From: Stenopsyche tienmushanensis
Lineage: Eukaryota > Arthropoda > Insecta > Trichoptera > Stenopsychidae
Assembly (NCBI GenBank): GCA_008973525.1
Contig: WACJ01000364.1
Span: 62,001-126,000, forward strand
Length of the DNA stretch: 64,000 nucleotides
Reading direction: 5' to 3'
In this document: piece after piece, positions 33,531-45,540 of the stretch
How positions within the stretch are numbered: the stretch's first letter is position 1
Layout: the number at the start of each line of letters is the position of its first letter
The notes under the pieces: model-generated
What the model saw: only the letters and a program-made list of their open reading frames with translations
Told to the model about the DNA's origin: nothing
The model's database searches: none
Translations under genes and position numbers: made by a program

Positions 33531-35039
33531 ATGAAATCGAGACTTTTAATTTGTTTGAGAACGATCATTTATTTTGTAGTAGGTAACGCTTCATGAGATT
33601 ATCGTTTACTTTTGTCAAATATTACCGTTTGAATATTCATTTTGTTACAGATTCTTTAAAATGCTTTATACTTCATATTTTTTTCAACGATTCAAATTGG
33701 CACGGCATTTTTGCAAAAAATAAAGCTTTAAAATATTTTGGTCGTTTTCGAGTATATAGCAAATTACGTATATGAATCTTGAAAATAGAAATAGAAAAGA
33801 TAGATATTTCACACAAGCGTCCATTGAAATAAAGCGAAAAATTCAATGCGGCCCCGTATACTATAAAATATTTCACCTCGGTATCAATTGGGGCGAATTT
33901 TATTTTACATTCGCGCCCAATCCAGAGATAAAATTCCGCTCCTGCAGCATCCGGTCGGAAGATCGAATTTTATTTTTCACGGATGAAAAGCGAAAATCGC
34001 GCATACGATTTAAGTCGAAATAACGATTGCCTCGTTTGCGAGATGTGCCGTGGCGAAATTCGTGTCTACGACATCATTAAGCTTTATCTCGATTTTAAGG
34101 GTAAGTGGCGAAGCAACAAACAACCCCCAGACATTGCCATTCTTCGCGCGGATCCTCCCCGGCCGTCATTTTTCATCTCGACTACCTGGGCGCCGCTCTC
34201 GCGCATTTCAAAGTATAATTTTTAGCCGCGTCAGTTATGCAAACCGAGGAGATTTAGCAGCCAGTAATGTCTCCGAAATAACCGCCGAAGATAAAGTGGA
34301 GCTTTCGAATACATAATTTCGGCTGCGTAGGTTAAACGTGCTGAGGTCGCCGCCGAAGCAACGCACTGAGAAGGAGCCCGATCTTCATAGTTCGATGCGA
34401 AATTTATTCGAATACCTTTCACGGGAGACGAAGGTCGTCCATTGTGTCGGGGTGGTAAAAAGCCCTCGTTGTTCAATTAGACCAACTATTGCCGAAGTAA
34501 TGTCCCGTAACAAAAGCTTATTCCGAAGGCATTGTCTGCCCGCAACCGACACATTAATAACATCGATGTAATTTTCGTTAATTGCCGCAAAAAGGACGGG
34601 CCGATTTCGCCGCCAGAGTTCGTCTCTCGGACTGATATAATGTATTCATTCGAATCGGTACCTTCGTCAATGCGACGTCGCTAAATGACAATCTTAATAA
34701 AAATTTATGCTACAGCCGTTTCCACTTTATATGGAAATCCGCGAAAAACATTAAAAGCATCCCGCTATGACGGTGGAAAATTTTATTTATTGCCGCGCTT
34801 CCAGTTAATTCATTCCACAATAATTGTTCCTCAGCCGTCTGCCATTTAATTTAATTTAAAACATAGAGGTTCATTTACATAAAGGGATGTGCAGCGACTT
34901 GTAACGAGCGAGCACATTTACCAGTAAAGGTCATCAGCGCTCATAATCATTCGATATTTTACATCAAACGAATTCATAGAATTAAGGACCATCTGAATGG
35001 CTTCATTGTATTATTATTTATATTATTATGCTGAACGAT
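33531..35039. other. single-copy, moderately GC-rich, no gene seen
   Basis: 33840-34700 has overlapping open frames on both strands but no family signature. Possibly conserved non-coding DNA. Confidence 0.4.
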
Positions 35040-35170
35040 CGCGCTGTGTTGTGTAATATATAATAAAATAGGCACGCCACTTGTCTAATGGATGCTCTAT
35101 TTCCCTCCAACTGCTGCTTGGAGTTACACTGTCATGACATTCAAGCCAATTTGCTTTATCGCACCTTAAA
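35040..35170 (-). repeat. repeat family F, partial
   Basis: Reverse complement of the ends of 29530-29780 (TTGTGTAATATATAATAAAA at 35049), with the middle deleted. Confidence 0.55.
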
Positions 35171-35439
35171 AAACCACTTCAAAATATCCAACTGAATTAT
35201 GTAAGGGTGGCATTGAGTTAAAAACACCCATACATGAAGCCTTATAGCAGCTTATATCTACCATTCTGCGCATACATGAGGCTATAATGCAGATAGGCGG
35301 TAAAAAATAATAGAAAGTCGACCGAAAGTCTTGGGCGCGGAAAAACGTGTGCTTGCTGTATCGTGCAGATGAGTTTTATTTCTCCGAACAAATAAAGATA
35401 TCGATCAAAAAGGTCACATTTTCATTACAATTTTAACAT

Positions 35440-36276
35440 ATCACTCAATAAGTTTGTAGGATTATTTCACTTAACACAATTTCTTCTTCGTTAGGAGTAA
35501 TTTTTTCGCAATTTCGTCACTCAGTTGATTGCCGATTTGATTCAGGAATATACTGATGGATCCATGTTTCATGCATTGTCATATACCGCATGAAAAAATC
35601 CTTTTTATTTAGCCGAAGCAGGTCCAAACAGCGCTCCGATCCTACAATTATGCATCAAAATTTTATTAATGATGCGAGACAACCTTGTTACTGTTATATA
35701 GGAGCAGAGGTGCTCTCAAGGCAGAGCCCCCGGGCCGTTCTTCTTTCGGATCATGTAAAGCCGGATGGATGGATGGATGGGGATGGACGGGCGTCGAACA
35801 GAAAAGACTCCCTTCTCTAGATGACTCTTTATTTACACGCGAGAGATCTGGCCGCGGAAAGGACGTCTTCCCGCAGTCAAGGCCAATCGACGACCCTTAT
35901 CGGCAACGGTGCATATGCAAGAAGCGATCGGTCGGTAATTCCAAGTGCAATGTTCCCGCAGCGTCACAGAAGACGGTGCTGTTAAAATAGCACATTGCAC
36001 TTAAAGAGAGACTGAAGATGTCACTAGTAATCTGGCGAACTAAATTTTTCAAAGCTATACAGCTAAAATCAATGGAACGCATCTTAATTTTATAAATGTA
36101 AGTCATAGCCTTTTTTGTGCAGTTGGAATGCATCTACCGCACAAAAAAGGTTTAAGTGTTACTCTTTTTATATTTCTATCTAGTATCAACCATCTCATGC
36201 AACTTAAATTTACGATTGTCAAAAACTAGTAACTTTTGTAGTGATTATTTTGTCATCCTATGAACTTATTGAGTGA
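35440..36276 (-). pseudogene. mariner (mellifera-type) internally deleted, with both terminal repeats and a nested SLR
   Basis: The left terminal repeat TCACTCAATAAGTTTGTAGG (35441) and the right one (reverse complement TCACTCAATAAGTTCATAGG, near 36270) match each other and the end of 5315. Between them, 35640-35510 on the minus strand encodes the region before and after the first catalytic Asp: MHETWIHQYIPESNRQSTE, where the family has MDETW, so the catalytic Asp is already replaced by His. The whole C-terminal half is deleted; the frame runs almost directly into the left repeat. An SLR (35698-36045) splits the rest. Confidence 0.8.
35698..36045 (-). mobile_element. SLR nested in mariner
   Basis: Reverse-oriented copy with the start region shortened: GTGCTCTCAAGGCAGAGCCC, an expanded GGATGGATGGATGGATGG run at 35764, GAGAGATCTGGCCGCGG, then AAGTGCAATGT / ACATTGCACTT (stem 2, perfect, with a paired change from the usual arms). 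Confidence 0.8.
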
Positions 36277-36285
36277 TGTGTTATT

Positions 36286-36360
36286 CCTTATTTTCGAACC
36301 ATTCGCGATCGGATAAGAAACGGACCCACGTGAGGCATACGCGTGGAGTCCCTGCCTTAA
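36286..36360 (+). repeat. SLR fragment (3' part)
   Basis: CGATCGGATAAGAAACGGAC and GCGTGGAGTCCCTGCC match the SLR 3' segment. Confidence 0.5.
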
Positions 36361-36454
36361 CTGAAGATTAACATGGTTTTGAATCTGGCAATCGAATATA
36401 TATTGAAGATGCAACTATTTACATATAATGTTGATAATTTATATTTAATTGTCT

Positions 36455-36785
36455 ACTAGCTGATATCCGGCGCGTTACTGCCACATAAGTAATAATTCTA
36501 AAAACAAACATACAAACATTGATTTTTATATATAAGATCTATTGTAAGTTGATTTTACTATACCTATATTATTTGAAAAAGTGCAAACAATAAGTTGGCA
36601 AAGTTTTATTGCAATCGAATTAACGGTATGGCAGCGCGTTAAATACGAACAAACAAAAATTGATTTTTGTATATTAGACTATGCCTATGTTGCTCGCGAA
36701 ATCTTTAGTAATAATTGGACGAAGTTTTATTGCAAGCCGATGAACGGTATGACAGCGCATTTCGAACGAACAAAACCCAATTCAT
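36455..36785 (+). repeat. Helitron-like tail and dimeric repeat
   Basis: CTAGCTGATATCCGGCGCGT at 36457 matches insect Helitron tails. Two related units follow, 36585-36665 and 36705-36785, each with AAGTTTTATTGCAA, AACGGTATGGCAGCGC-like and AACAAA blocks. The same dimer occurs at 57401-57615. Confidence 0.55.
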
Positions 36786-38255
36786 TTTTATATATTACAT
36801 TATTCTTTCTATAATAAAATAGAGATATTGTTTACTTTGGTTTATAGAATAAACAATATTTATGTGTGTTTAATCTTGCCGATTTTTCTTTCGGTTTGTA
36901 TAAATATATTGGTCTCGATTTACGCGATTTTTCAATTACATGGCGTTCTGAGGAGCCAATCTATTCGAGGAATAAATTAAGAACATTATGCATCGTTAAA
37001 AGAACGACAAAGCAGTCCGACTCGTTGGAATTACAGCACCATAGAAAATTCCGTGCATGCGAGTTTTCTAAAAAAGCCGATGAGAATACAAGTTAAATAA
37101 AAATTATGTGCGTGACACGCCTTCGTAATACGCAAAGCATGAATATTATGACAGCAAATAAATGCTCAAAGCGCTTTCATGTTATATTAGCGTTTTATTG
37201 GCCATTCCATTTCATTTGACGATTGTATAACATATTGTCTGTTTGTTCGTTTTTTATGCATTTAACGATCTGATATTTGAATAAGTCTCAAATTTAACTA
37301 TCGCTTTAGATTATAGTTGAGAGTAATTTGCATTGAGATTCGGACACGTTGGAGTGTAGGACTTCATTACTCTTCAAGGGACGTACATTTGGATGTTGGC
37401 CAATTTTTAAGCAGAATTCCGAAGATGACAAAGAAAAATAGTTTCTCTCAATTGATACGGCATAATTCAAAATTTGAATATTTTTGTAGTTTGGAATAAT
37501 CGAAGTGGAACGACCAAAATTTAACATATCAAGTCTAACTCCGTTCTAACTATCGTATAAAGTAGATCATAATTAAGGAGCAAAATATTGTTGTTGAAAT
37601 AACTTCCCGAGACTATATAAAGTTTGAGGGCATGCATGGCACTTTCAAAATTGAAAGCTCCCTGTTTTCTCACAAAGCGGGAGGGTAGTCGCGCTTTGTT
37701 TTGGCATTATTAGTTTAACTTTCTTCTGGTTAATTTTAAATAAGTTTGCGTCTCCAATGTTGCAGCCGTTTGTATTTTAATGAAAGCGAATATTGAAGGC
37801 GAAACTAGATATTAGTTTAATAGCTTTTAAGTCGCTTGCGCAAAGGCATGTCTCATCATAAAGTCTCTGAAGACGGAAGTTACTGCATTCATAACTACTC
37901 TTCTATAATGCATGGAAAAAGTTTCAACCTACGAGTTTACGACTTCAAAGTTGGTTCACTATGCAAAATATGGATATTTAAAGTGAATTCCGACATGCAA
38001 ATTTGTTCTAAATTAAGAAAACATAATTTAAACAGATACGGGATTGCGAGCGTATGCATGGTTAAGAGTGCGAACATAATAACGTGCTGTTGGCAAATAC
38101 AAATATATTACTTTACAACTGCAATAGAAACCATTTTTGTTCATCGCATCATGAAAAGAAATGATGATGATCAAATTATACGAACTTCTATTGCATCCAA
38201 ATAATAATTTGTTTGTATAGATTTGCATATATTGATCCGTTTGTGCGAAATAATA
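36786..38255. other. AT-rich non-coding, nothing recognised
   Basis: Open frame 37836-38204 (122 codons) has no family signature or supporting signals. Confidence 0.35.
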
Positions 38256-38510
38256 TTAACTCTTTCCATTCGCATTTTTTTCTTTCTTCTTTTTTTTGTC
38301 CATTTTCATCCATTTTATTCCGTCAAGCTATTTTAGAGTGGAGGAAATAACAAACCTGCATAAAACTGCTGTTAGCTTTTTGCGGTCCTATGTCGAGTCT
38401 GACTCGACATCGATTATATTCCCTGTGCGTCCTATGTCGAGCCTGACTCGACATTTTTTTCCACCCAGATTTAAAATCAAGTGATTATTTTGCGTATCGT
38501 TTTAAGTGCA
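38256..38510 (+). repeat. piggyBac-like ends with two TGTCGAG palindromes
   Basis: TTAACTCTTTCCATTCGCAT at 38259 resembles a TTAA element end. TTAGCTTTTTGCGGTCCTAT at 38373 starts a second end, with TGTCGAGTCTGACTCGACA at 38390 and the near copy TGTCGAGCCTGACTCGACA at 38434. Confidence 0.55.
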
Positions 38511-38785
38511 TATTTGAATTTGGGAGTCCCAATCTGGGTATTTAGCAAATTTATAAGAACAAATAAGCTCCATAAAATGCATAATAATAACTAAGCTGAA
38601 ATTAGGGTTGATAACAATATTATCTGAAGTGTTGATTTAACAGGATGAACATAGAGTAAATATTACAGTACGCTATCAGATGAATATAAATTCTACATAA
38701 TAATGGTGAAGGTAACACACTTTCGATCAAGATTCGATTCAATCAATCGTTGCAATCAGCGTGCAACATGCTTTATAATGAGCCA

Positions 38786-39332
38786 AGCTTAATAAATGAA
38801 CCTTAACACTGTTGATAGCACATAATATTCATTCATATCTTCGGAATATTTCTTAAAGTTCAACTTGCATGGAATTTCATTTCTGTTGTTCAACTATTTT
38901 TGCTTATTGTGTTGCAAAAATAAAAGGACAGGATTATCGTGCAAGCCTGCCAGTTTACTTCTGACGGAATAGATTTTGTAAAGGAGTGGTGATACTTGGC
39001 CAATGATGACACCCCAGAACAGTCAAGGAGGAATAATAAAATTGATCAACGATAGGAATGATGCGACTATCTTAATTATCAAAACAAACGTCTGCTCTTA
39101 AGACAACAAGAATGAAAGTCGTCGTTTATGTTCGTCTGTCATATTGTTTATGTTTACGCAAAAAATGCCCGAATATTGTGTGCTATCAATAGTGTTTATA
39201 TATTTATGTACAAGATTCATTCACGTTGCGACGGTCTTGACAGATAAGTAGATTTGTATGGATAATAAATGGCGGACATGCAAATATAGCATCCAAGTTT
39301 ATGATGATAAAATTAGCTCACTACTTAAAGGG
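38786..39332 (+). mobile_element. family B piggyBac-like element, long form
   Basis: The right end CTCACTACTTAAAGGG abuts TTAA (39333-39336). The internal block 38860-39120 matches 59130-59410. AACCTTAACACTGTTGATAG near the left and its reverse complement GTGCTATCAATAGTGTTTAT at 39180 form long subterminal inverted repeats. The left terminal repeat is missing. Confidence 0.65.
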
Positions 39333-39336
39333 TTAA

Positions 39337-40699
39337 CACAATAGTTACGCTTGCAAATAAGTATTCTTATCTTGAGACATAAATCTTATTTGTAATAATG
39401 ACCAACTAAGTCCGAAATGGTATGCAAAGCGATTCACATATTAATTATTCGTTAAGCGAAGAGAGGCGTAAGTAAGTTTGAATCATTGCTCCCGCTGTCT
39501 AAAAACCCCCCAGATAAGGACACTTTACCCTTTGGATATTAAAGTTTCGTGATAGTTCGCCGTCTGGACACTCGAGCCACGCTGGTGTTGGTTTTCATTA
39601 TCGCATGAAACATTAATCAATTCACAAAGCCGATTTCGGAGAGACGAACGGTTTCGAGAGGCTTTGTGCGTAACCGCGAGCTGGAATGATGCCAGACCGA
39701 CGTATTTATGAAAATTCTTGCTAAACAATATGCATAGGATAACAAATTTGCGCCCCCAGACGGGGGCTCCGAGCACATTTTAGCAGCTGCGTGACGGGGA
39801 GATCGACACCCCGCGTCGCTGGACGGGAATGGGACTCCTACCCCTCCCCGGGAATGCCGAACGTGCGTTGTGGCCCCACGGTAATAATAATATGAGCGTA
39901 ATTTTGGACTTCTAAAGATGTAAATTTATATCCCGGTGAGTAGGAGAGAGTTCAGCACCTCTCATGACCCGGATATGACGTCAGGGCTCGGGCATTGGGG
40001 ACGACGAGGGGCGATTATTTCGATAATCCCGTGATTTTCCCTTCTTGCTGAAAAAATTGATCTCTCCTCCAAAGAGCGAAAAATGGGAGAGCGTTAAGCA
40101 AAAAAGTTTTCCGCGCGACATGCGCCGAGATATTACGAAACAAGGACTCCTACATTGCTTTTATTATACGCCGAGATGCCTCACCATCCTTCAGGATATC
40201 AACGCTGGCAAGTTGATCTAATCCTACGTCTATTTATATAGAGCAAGATTGATGGGAAACGTACTCGGGATGACGCGTATAAAATCACCTGAGATAATTC
40301 AAATGACTCCATTATACTCTGCAGGCGCGCAGCACAATCGTGCTGAATTTTAAACGGCGAAACAAACCGCAAACTTTAAACGCCCCCGAGGGACCGATTC
40401 AATGTAATTAAAATAGATCAAAGGTTGACAGGATCTGTGTTTAAATAGCACCCATGAGAAATGAACGACCTCGAAATACACTGAACATCCTTGGAGGAGT
40501 CCCGAGCTTAAAGCAATTAAACCTATTGAACAATAACACTAAATCACATCGCTTATCTCACATGTCAATTGTCGAATGTTTATGTTGGTGTGTAAATCTG
40601 CTAATATGAAATCGATGAATAAAATATCATTTTAATTACAATGGCAATTCAATACTTTTCGAATTAATTATCGATATGGACGTATTTGTGTAATTTAAA
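39337..40699. other. single-copy, GC-richer block, no gene seen
   Basis: 39520-40500 is less AT-rich with no repeat match. It includes TGACGTCA at 39975-39982, a CRE-type palindrome. No coding exon recognised; possible conserved regulatory DNA. Confidence 0.35.
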
Positions 40700-41016
40700 A
40701 AAACTCTTATTATTCAGCACAAGAGAGAGAGATCTGGCTGCATGAAGGACGCCTTCCCGCATCCAAGGCCAATCGCCGACTCTTCTCGACTCTTGCATCT
40801 TGCGCGTCACTATCCAATCGGCAACGGTGCATGCATAAGAAGCGATCGGTCGGAAATTGCAGGTGCAATTTTTCCACAGCACTCCAGAAGACGGCGCTGT
40901 TAAAATAGCAAATTGCACTTGGAGAGAGACGGAAGATGTCGCTGTTAATCTGGCAAATAAAATCTGCTCAGGCCAACAACGCTTTTGCATAGGGATGGTA
41001 AATCGTTCACGCTACA
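40700..41016 (-). mobile_element. SLR copy
   Basis: Ends CGCTACA (reverse complement of TGTAGCG) at 41016. The GC-rich half is missing. Stem 2 reads CAGGTGCAATTT / AAATTGCACTTG, in which the inner G-C pair became T-A on both arms. Confidence 0.8.
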
Positions 41017-41026
41017 CTGCAATACA

Positions 41027-41200
41027 GTCAACTTTTCTATCATTTAAAATTCTATAGAGTTTTTTCCTATAACGTTTAAGGCAATCTTTTCGTAAAGCGC
41101 TCTCTTCTATAACGTGTTTTCGGTGAATCACAGGCGTGGCCCTGTTGAATAATATTCCAGGAATATTCATCACAATACAGTAAGAAAATATTTTTCTAAT
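41027..41200 (+). repeat. pogo-like inverted-repeat element, left end
   Basis: TACAGTCAACTTTTCTATCA starts at about 41029, with TCTATAGAGTTTTTTCCTAT and CTTCTATAACGTGTTTTCGG following; same order as 58726-58810. It directly follows an SLR copy. Confidence 0.6.
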
Positions 41201-41214
41201 GGTATAACCGATGG

Positions 41215-41505
41215 AACATGGCTGCAGGAAGGACGTCCTCCCGCAGCCAAGGCCAACCGATGATACCTCCTCGACTCTTGCCTCCTGCGCGTCACCACCC
41301 AATGGGCAACGGTACACGCGTAAGAAGTGATTGGTTAGTAATTGCTAGTGCAATGTTCCCGTACGCGACACAAAAGATGGCGCTGTTAAAATAGCACATT
41401 GCGCCTAAAGAGAGACGGAAGATATTGCTGTTAATCGTTGGTGAATTAAATCTGCTCAGACTAACAGCACTATTGCATGGGGATGGTATATCACCCAAGT
41501 TACAG
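41215..41505 (-). mobile_element. SLR copy, truncated
   Basis: ATGGCTGCAGGAAGGACGTC, then CTCCCGCAGCCAAGGCCAAC to AGGCGCTG-type and stem 1 regions, ending near GATGGTATATCACCCAAG. The GC-rich half is missing. Confidence 0.75.
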
Positions 41506-42605
41506 TTTATTTAAAAATAAGAGATTGCGATGGTTTTGCGTTGATATCTTTTTGCGCTAAATATGCCATTATCGTGCAAATATTTGCTTAATATTGAATT
41601 AATGCTGCTTTATAAAAATAGCAAAAAATAAAAACAAATCAAAGAGAATTTATAGCTTAAATTCAGTGAGAAGCGCTTCAATTTAGCACGATGAAAGTTT
41701 TGTAAAGTGCTTGGATAGATTGAAGAAGCTAGCTGCGGTTGCAAACTTTAGTCTATAAGTCTATCGAGTATTGGAAAGTGTAACCAAAATTAGAACAAAT
41801 AATATTTTTGTTGTATAAATAGAAACAATACAAGTTATAAATACCATAAATGATCATCTTCAAAAATATTTATGGAAAATAATACTATATAGGGGTGGCT
41901 ATGTAACTGATAAAAATGAATTGTCCCATGGCTGATATATATTTCGCAGGTTAATTTAATATATTTTGGGGTTCAGTTTGAAGGATTTGAAAATTATTTA
42001 CCGAGCCTGAAAGTTGCGAGCCTCTGCCTCTCCAAGCCCCCAAAAGACCCATCTTGTCCTCTTTCAATAGTGAGCCATTGTGCCTTCAATTTTAATCCAG
42101 ATGATTGTGTCTTCATTTTATTGGGCATTTTCTTTTTACGGCCGTCATTAATATACGGCCAATCCCTTCCCCGAAATTTTATAACACAAAGTTCACCAAA
42201 AAAAAGGTCATAAAAATTAAATCGATTCGTATAAAACGAATCGCATTATTGAAAACAAAAATCACATAAAATACTAATCTCTTAAAATTACATTGTGGGG
42301 GAGCCATAAAACGGAAGTCAGGCAGCGCATTAAAATTATATTAAGCAATTCGGGTGGCCTAAAGTGTCTAGTAGGGACCTATGGGAAGATATCGTAATAA
42401 TTGTATGGATTTTGTATGTAGGGTCGTGCTCATTATGAGAACTTGAATATACGACAGTCTTTATCGCCGTGCTCATTAATTGTTCTCGTAAAGTGCAATT
42501 AGTATAAATAAGGGTAGGGACATGCATTTACGTTAACATTACGAATCTATTAAAATGTGTATTGATGAAAAATAATCTAAATATGAGGCAATTATGAGCT
42601 GGTTA
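41506..42605. other. AT-rich non-coding, nothing recognised
   Basis: No gene or known repeat seen. Confidence 0.4.
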
Positions 42606-42998
42606 TGTTACGTTGAGGTGGGGGCGCTCTCGGGGCAGAGTTCCCGGGCGGTTCCCTGCCCCTACGTGATCGTCGGGATAGCCGTGCTAGCGCACGGGTC
42701 CGTTATTCTATCGAGCCGTGAATATACTGGACGAATGTATGGGAATAGACTCTCTTCTCTAAATAACTATTTATTTCATACGAGAGAGAGAGAGAGATCT
42801 GGCTGCAGGAGGGACGACTTTCCGCAGTCAAGGCTAAGCGACGGCTCTTCCGACTCCCGCCTCCTGTGCGTCACTACCCAACCGGCAACGGTGCACGCGC
42901 AAAAAGCTATCCGTCAGTATGCAGATGCAATATCTCCGCAGGGCCACAAGAGATGGCGCTGTTTAAATAAGACATTGCATCTGAAGAGAGATGGAAGA
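42606..42998 (-). mobile_element. SLR copy
   Basis: Starts (plus strand) TGTTACGTTGAGGTGGGGGC. It runs through TTTATTTCATACGAGAGAGA and the CTGCAGGAGGGACGACTTTC hairpin to stem 2, CAGATGCAAT / ATTGCATCTG, where both arms carry a matching change. The TGTAGCG end is lost. The plus-strand open frame is 135 codons, collinear with those in other copies. Confidence 0.8.
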
Positions 42999-43230
42999 TA
43001 ACAAATTATAATGCAATACGTACATTTTGTATGTTTATAGTATATCATATTAAATCATACATTTTTTTCCTAAGTCGCCATATCGGACAGGACAATATTA
43101 AATAGGAATAATAAATATATTAAGCACCCATAGAATGCTCTGCCCAACTTTATAAACATAATTTTCGATTTGTTTAATGAAAGCTCTTATTCATTAGTTC
43201 TGAATACACTTCTGTTCTTTTAAATCTCAA

Positions 43231-43692
43231 CCCTTTGATTAGTGAGTTCATTTTAAATTGAGTTTAACATACATGCTATGCTTTTATGTCCACCACTCGT
43301 TGTCCACACAAATTCAATTTTCTCTCAGGACCGCGTAGCGTGAATAAAGCTTGTATACAAACAAATGAACCTTAACACTGTTGATATTGTTGGGCCCCAT
43401 AATAGAGTTTCAAATACAATTACTTTTGATACCAGGCTGAGTATTAAATATATATAATTGATTTACGTGATTTTTCACTATTTATTATGATTCTAAGAAC
43501 ATCACCAACAATCTAAGAAGACCCCTCTAAGAGGTCCCTTTACAGCACGACTTTGTCATCGATATACGAGCGTGTGATGAAATGCAAGAAAGAAAGTCTC
43601 TATCTCCGAGTCACTAATCTCCTTACTCAATGTGCGAAAATACTCTTTCACTCGTGTTCGATCGCATATATGCGCGATTACTCATCAACGGG
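43231..43692. mobile_element. family B piggyBac-like MITE with both ends
   Basis: 462 bp. Left end CCCTTTGATTAGTGAG; reverse complement of the right end CCCGTTGATGAGTAAT. Flanks are degraded relative to TTAA. The internal ATGAACCTTAACACTGTTGA and AACAATCTAAGAAGACCCCT blocks are shared with 1763-2710. The best-delimited member of the family here. Confidence 0.75.
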
Positions 43693-45540
43693 ATAAAATT
43701 TACAATTGTGTCTTGGAGATGCAGGGAAACTCCCTTATTTAAAATCCGCTTCCTGAAGCGATGATTATTCCGAGAAATGTGGAATGTCGCTTATTTGAAA
43801 GAAGTTTAATAATCATGCTGTGAACAAAGGAGGAGCACACGTTCGCCTTAAATGCGTATTTTTGTATTATTCATTTAAAAAAAGCAGTTTCCTTAACTTC
43901 TCTATATACTTTTCTATAAAATTCTAGTTTATGCAGACAATTTAATTTTTTTTTTCAAACAACTATTAAATCAGAGATTCGAAAAGACGCAAGACGAAGA
44001 TAGGTGGGAAAAGTAATACAAGATAGCTGGATTATCCAAGAGATTAATTTGCATCTTTACAGAGATAGCCCTGCTGCGAGACTCCGATGGGTATGAGCCA
44101 GGACAAGCTCAACGAAGGATTACAACCACCTTTCATATTTAAAGAGTTTGTCCCCCCCCCCCTTTTTGGCATGACTTGCAAACCTGCCAAGAAGAAGAAT
44201 CCTGATCAAATTATTTTTTTTCTCAGCGAGCTGCCGTTATTTCTGCGATCCGTTTACATGGAACACAAGTGTTTACTTTTCAGGACAATTTATAAGCTAT
44301 TAAGCTTTGTAATATGAAACATATTTTTATCTTTATTTGAAGAACTGATGAAAATAAAAAAAAAAACTACTAAAAATGCAAAGATGCGGATTCCAGTTGA
44401 TTTTACGAAGTAAGGTTCCATCTCAAATACAAATACATTTTATGATTCGAAGTAGCGACACATATAAAAAACGTTTATGCTTCCTGAAATACGGTACTTT
44501 TGTTCCTCGTTTCTATAACATAAGGCAGAAAAAACGTACTGGTATGTTTCCGGTGAGCGACGTTTTATGGCACGTTTGTATGAAATACAGCATTTCAAGG
44601 AATATTTTTGATGAAATACGCTGTAAAAATATTTTTGTTGTGCATTATTTTTGTATCGCGTTGCTCACTAAATATATAATTCTTAATATGAACAATGTAA
44701 ATGTTTATTATATTTAATATATAACATTAATATCCTGTATTTCATACACTCATCGTGTGTTCAATATTGAAGGCAGATTCCAAAAAGGAGGAAAGAAGGA
44801 ATGCCTTTGGAAAGAAGGAATATCAAGGAGCTATTTTAATAGGACGTGGGAAAAGTCGCCTGGATGAATTGACAACAGGAGTAAGAAGGATCTCATTTGG
44901 GAGATAGTCAGCCGTGTAGTATGGATCACACGACACTTCGCAATATAAAGTTTTGTATCAATTGCCAACACCGTTGTTAAATAAATAAATAAATACTGAC
45001 AATTCACTTTGTCATTCCGTTCCTTGCATTGTTATTCAGTTTCGAATTACAATTCTATTGTTCTGATGCCTTCTCGCCATTATCGTGCAAAATTCACGGT
45101 CGATGTGACTGCATAAAAGTAATGTAGTGCTTTCTACGTTGGAAAGTTGGAAACTTTATCATGCCATATTGAATTTACTGAAAAAGGAGTTCACGAGTAC
45201 ACGGAGAAATATCTCTTATTTCTCGTAAGGGTTAAAGCGAAAGAAGTATGCGACGATATCTGTTTTAAGTAAAGCTGTATATTTAATTTTTTGTTATAAA
45301 TTCGATAATGAATTAAGATTTTGGGTATATAAATATATCTGGAATATATCTTTGTGAAAGACGTAATGTGTCCGCAGGATGATAGAAGATGTTACTGTTA
45401 AATTGACAAATTGTGTTTGAAGGAAGACAGAAGTGTCACGTGACAATACATCGATTATTAATTATAGATATAATATGCATCCAACACAGGCAAACTCACC
45501 ATATAATTAAGAAGTTTTAAGTACAGCTCGAAACCATTTA
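43693..45540. other. AT-rich non-coding, nothing firm
   Basis: A C-run at 44151-44162 and (AATA)n at 44980-44994. Open frame 44376-44717 (113 codons) has no family signature. 44780-44990 is purine-rich and may be a repeat end. Confidence 0.35.

Noticed and set aside
35685..35990. 101-codon plus-strand frame
   Set aside because: Generated by the SLR nested in the mariner, including a GGAT microsatellite.
37836..38204. 122-codon plus-strand frame
   Set aside because: No recognisable motif, Ile/Lys-rich composition matching AT-rich DNA, no supporting signals.
39975..39982. TGACGTCA, CRE-type site
   Set aside because: A single 8-bp palindrome is expected by chance at this length; noted only in the block description.
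40664..40990. 108-codon minus-strand frame
   Set aside because: It lies wholly inside an SLR copy and its flank; not a gene.
44376..44717. 113-codon plus-strand frame
   Set aside because: No family signature; composition fits background.
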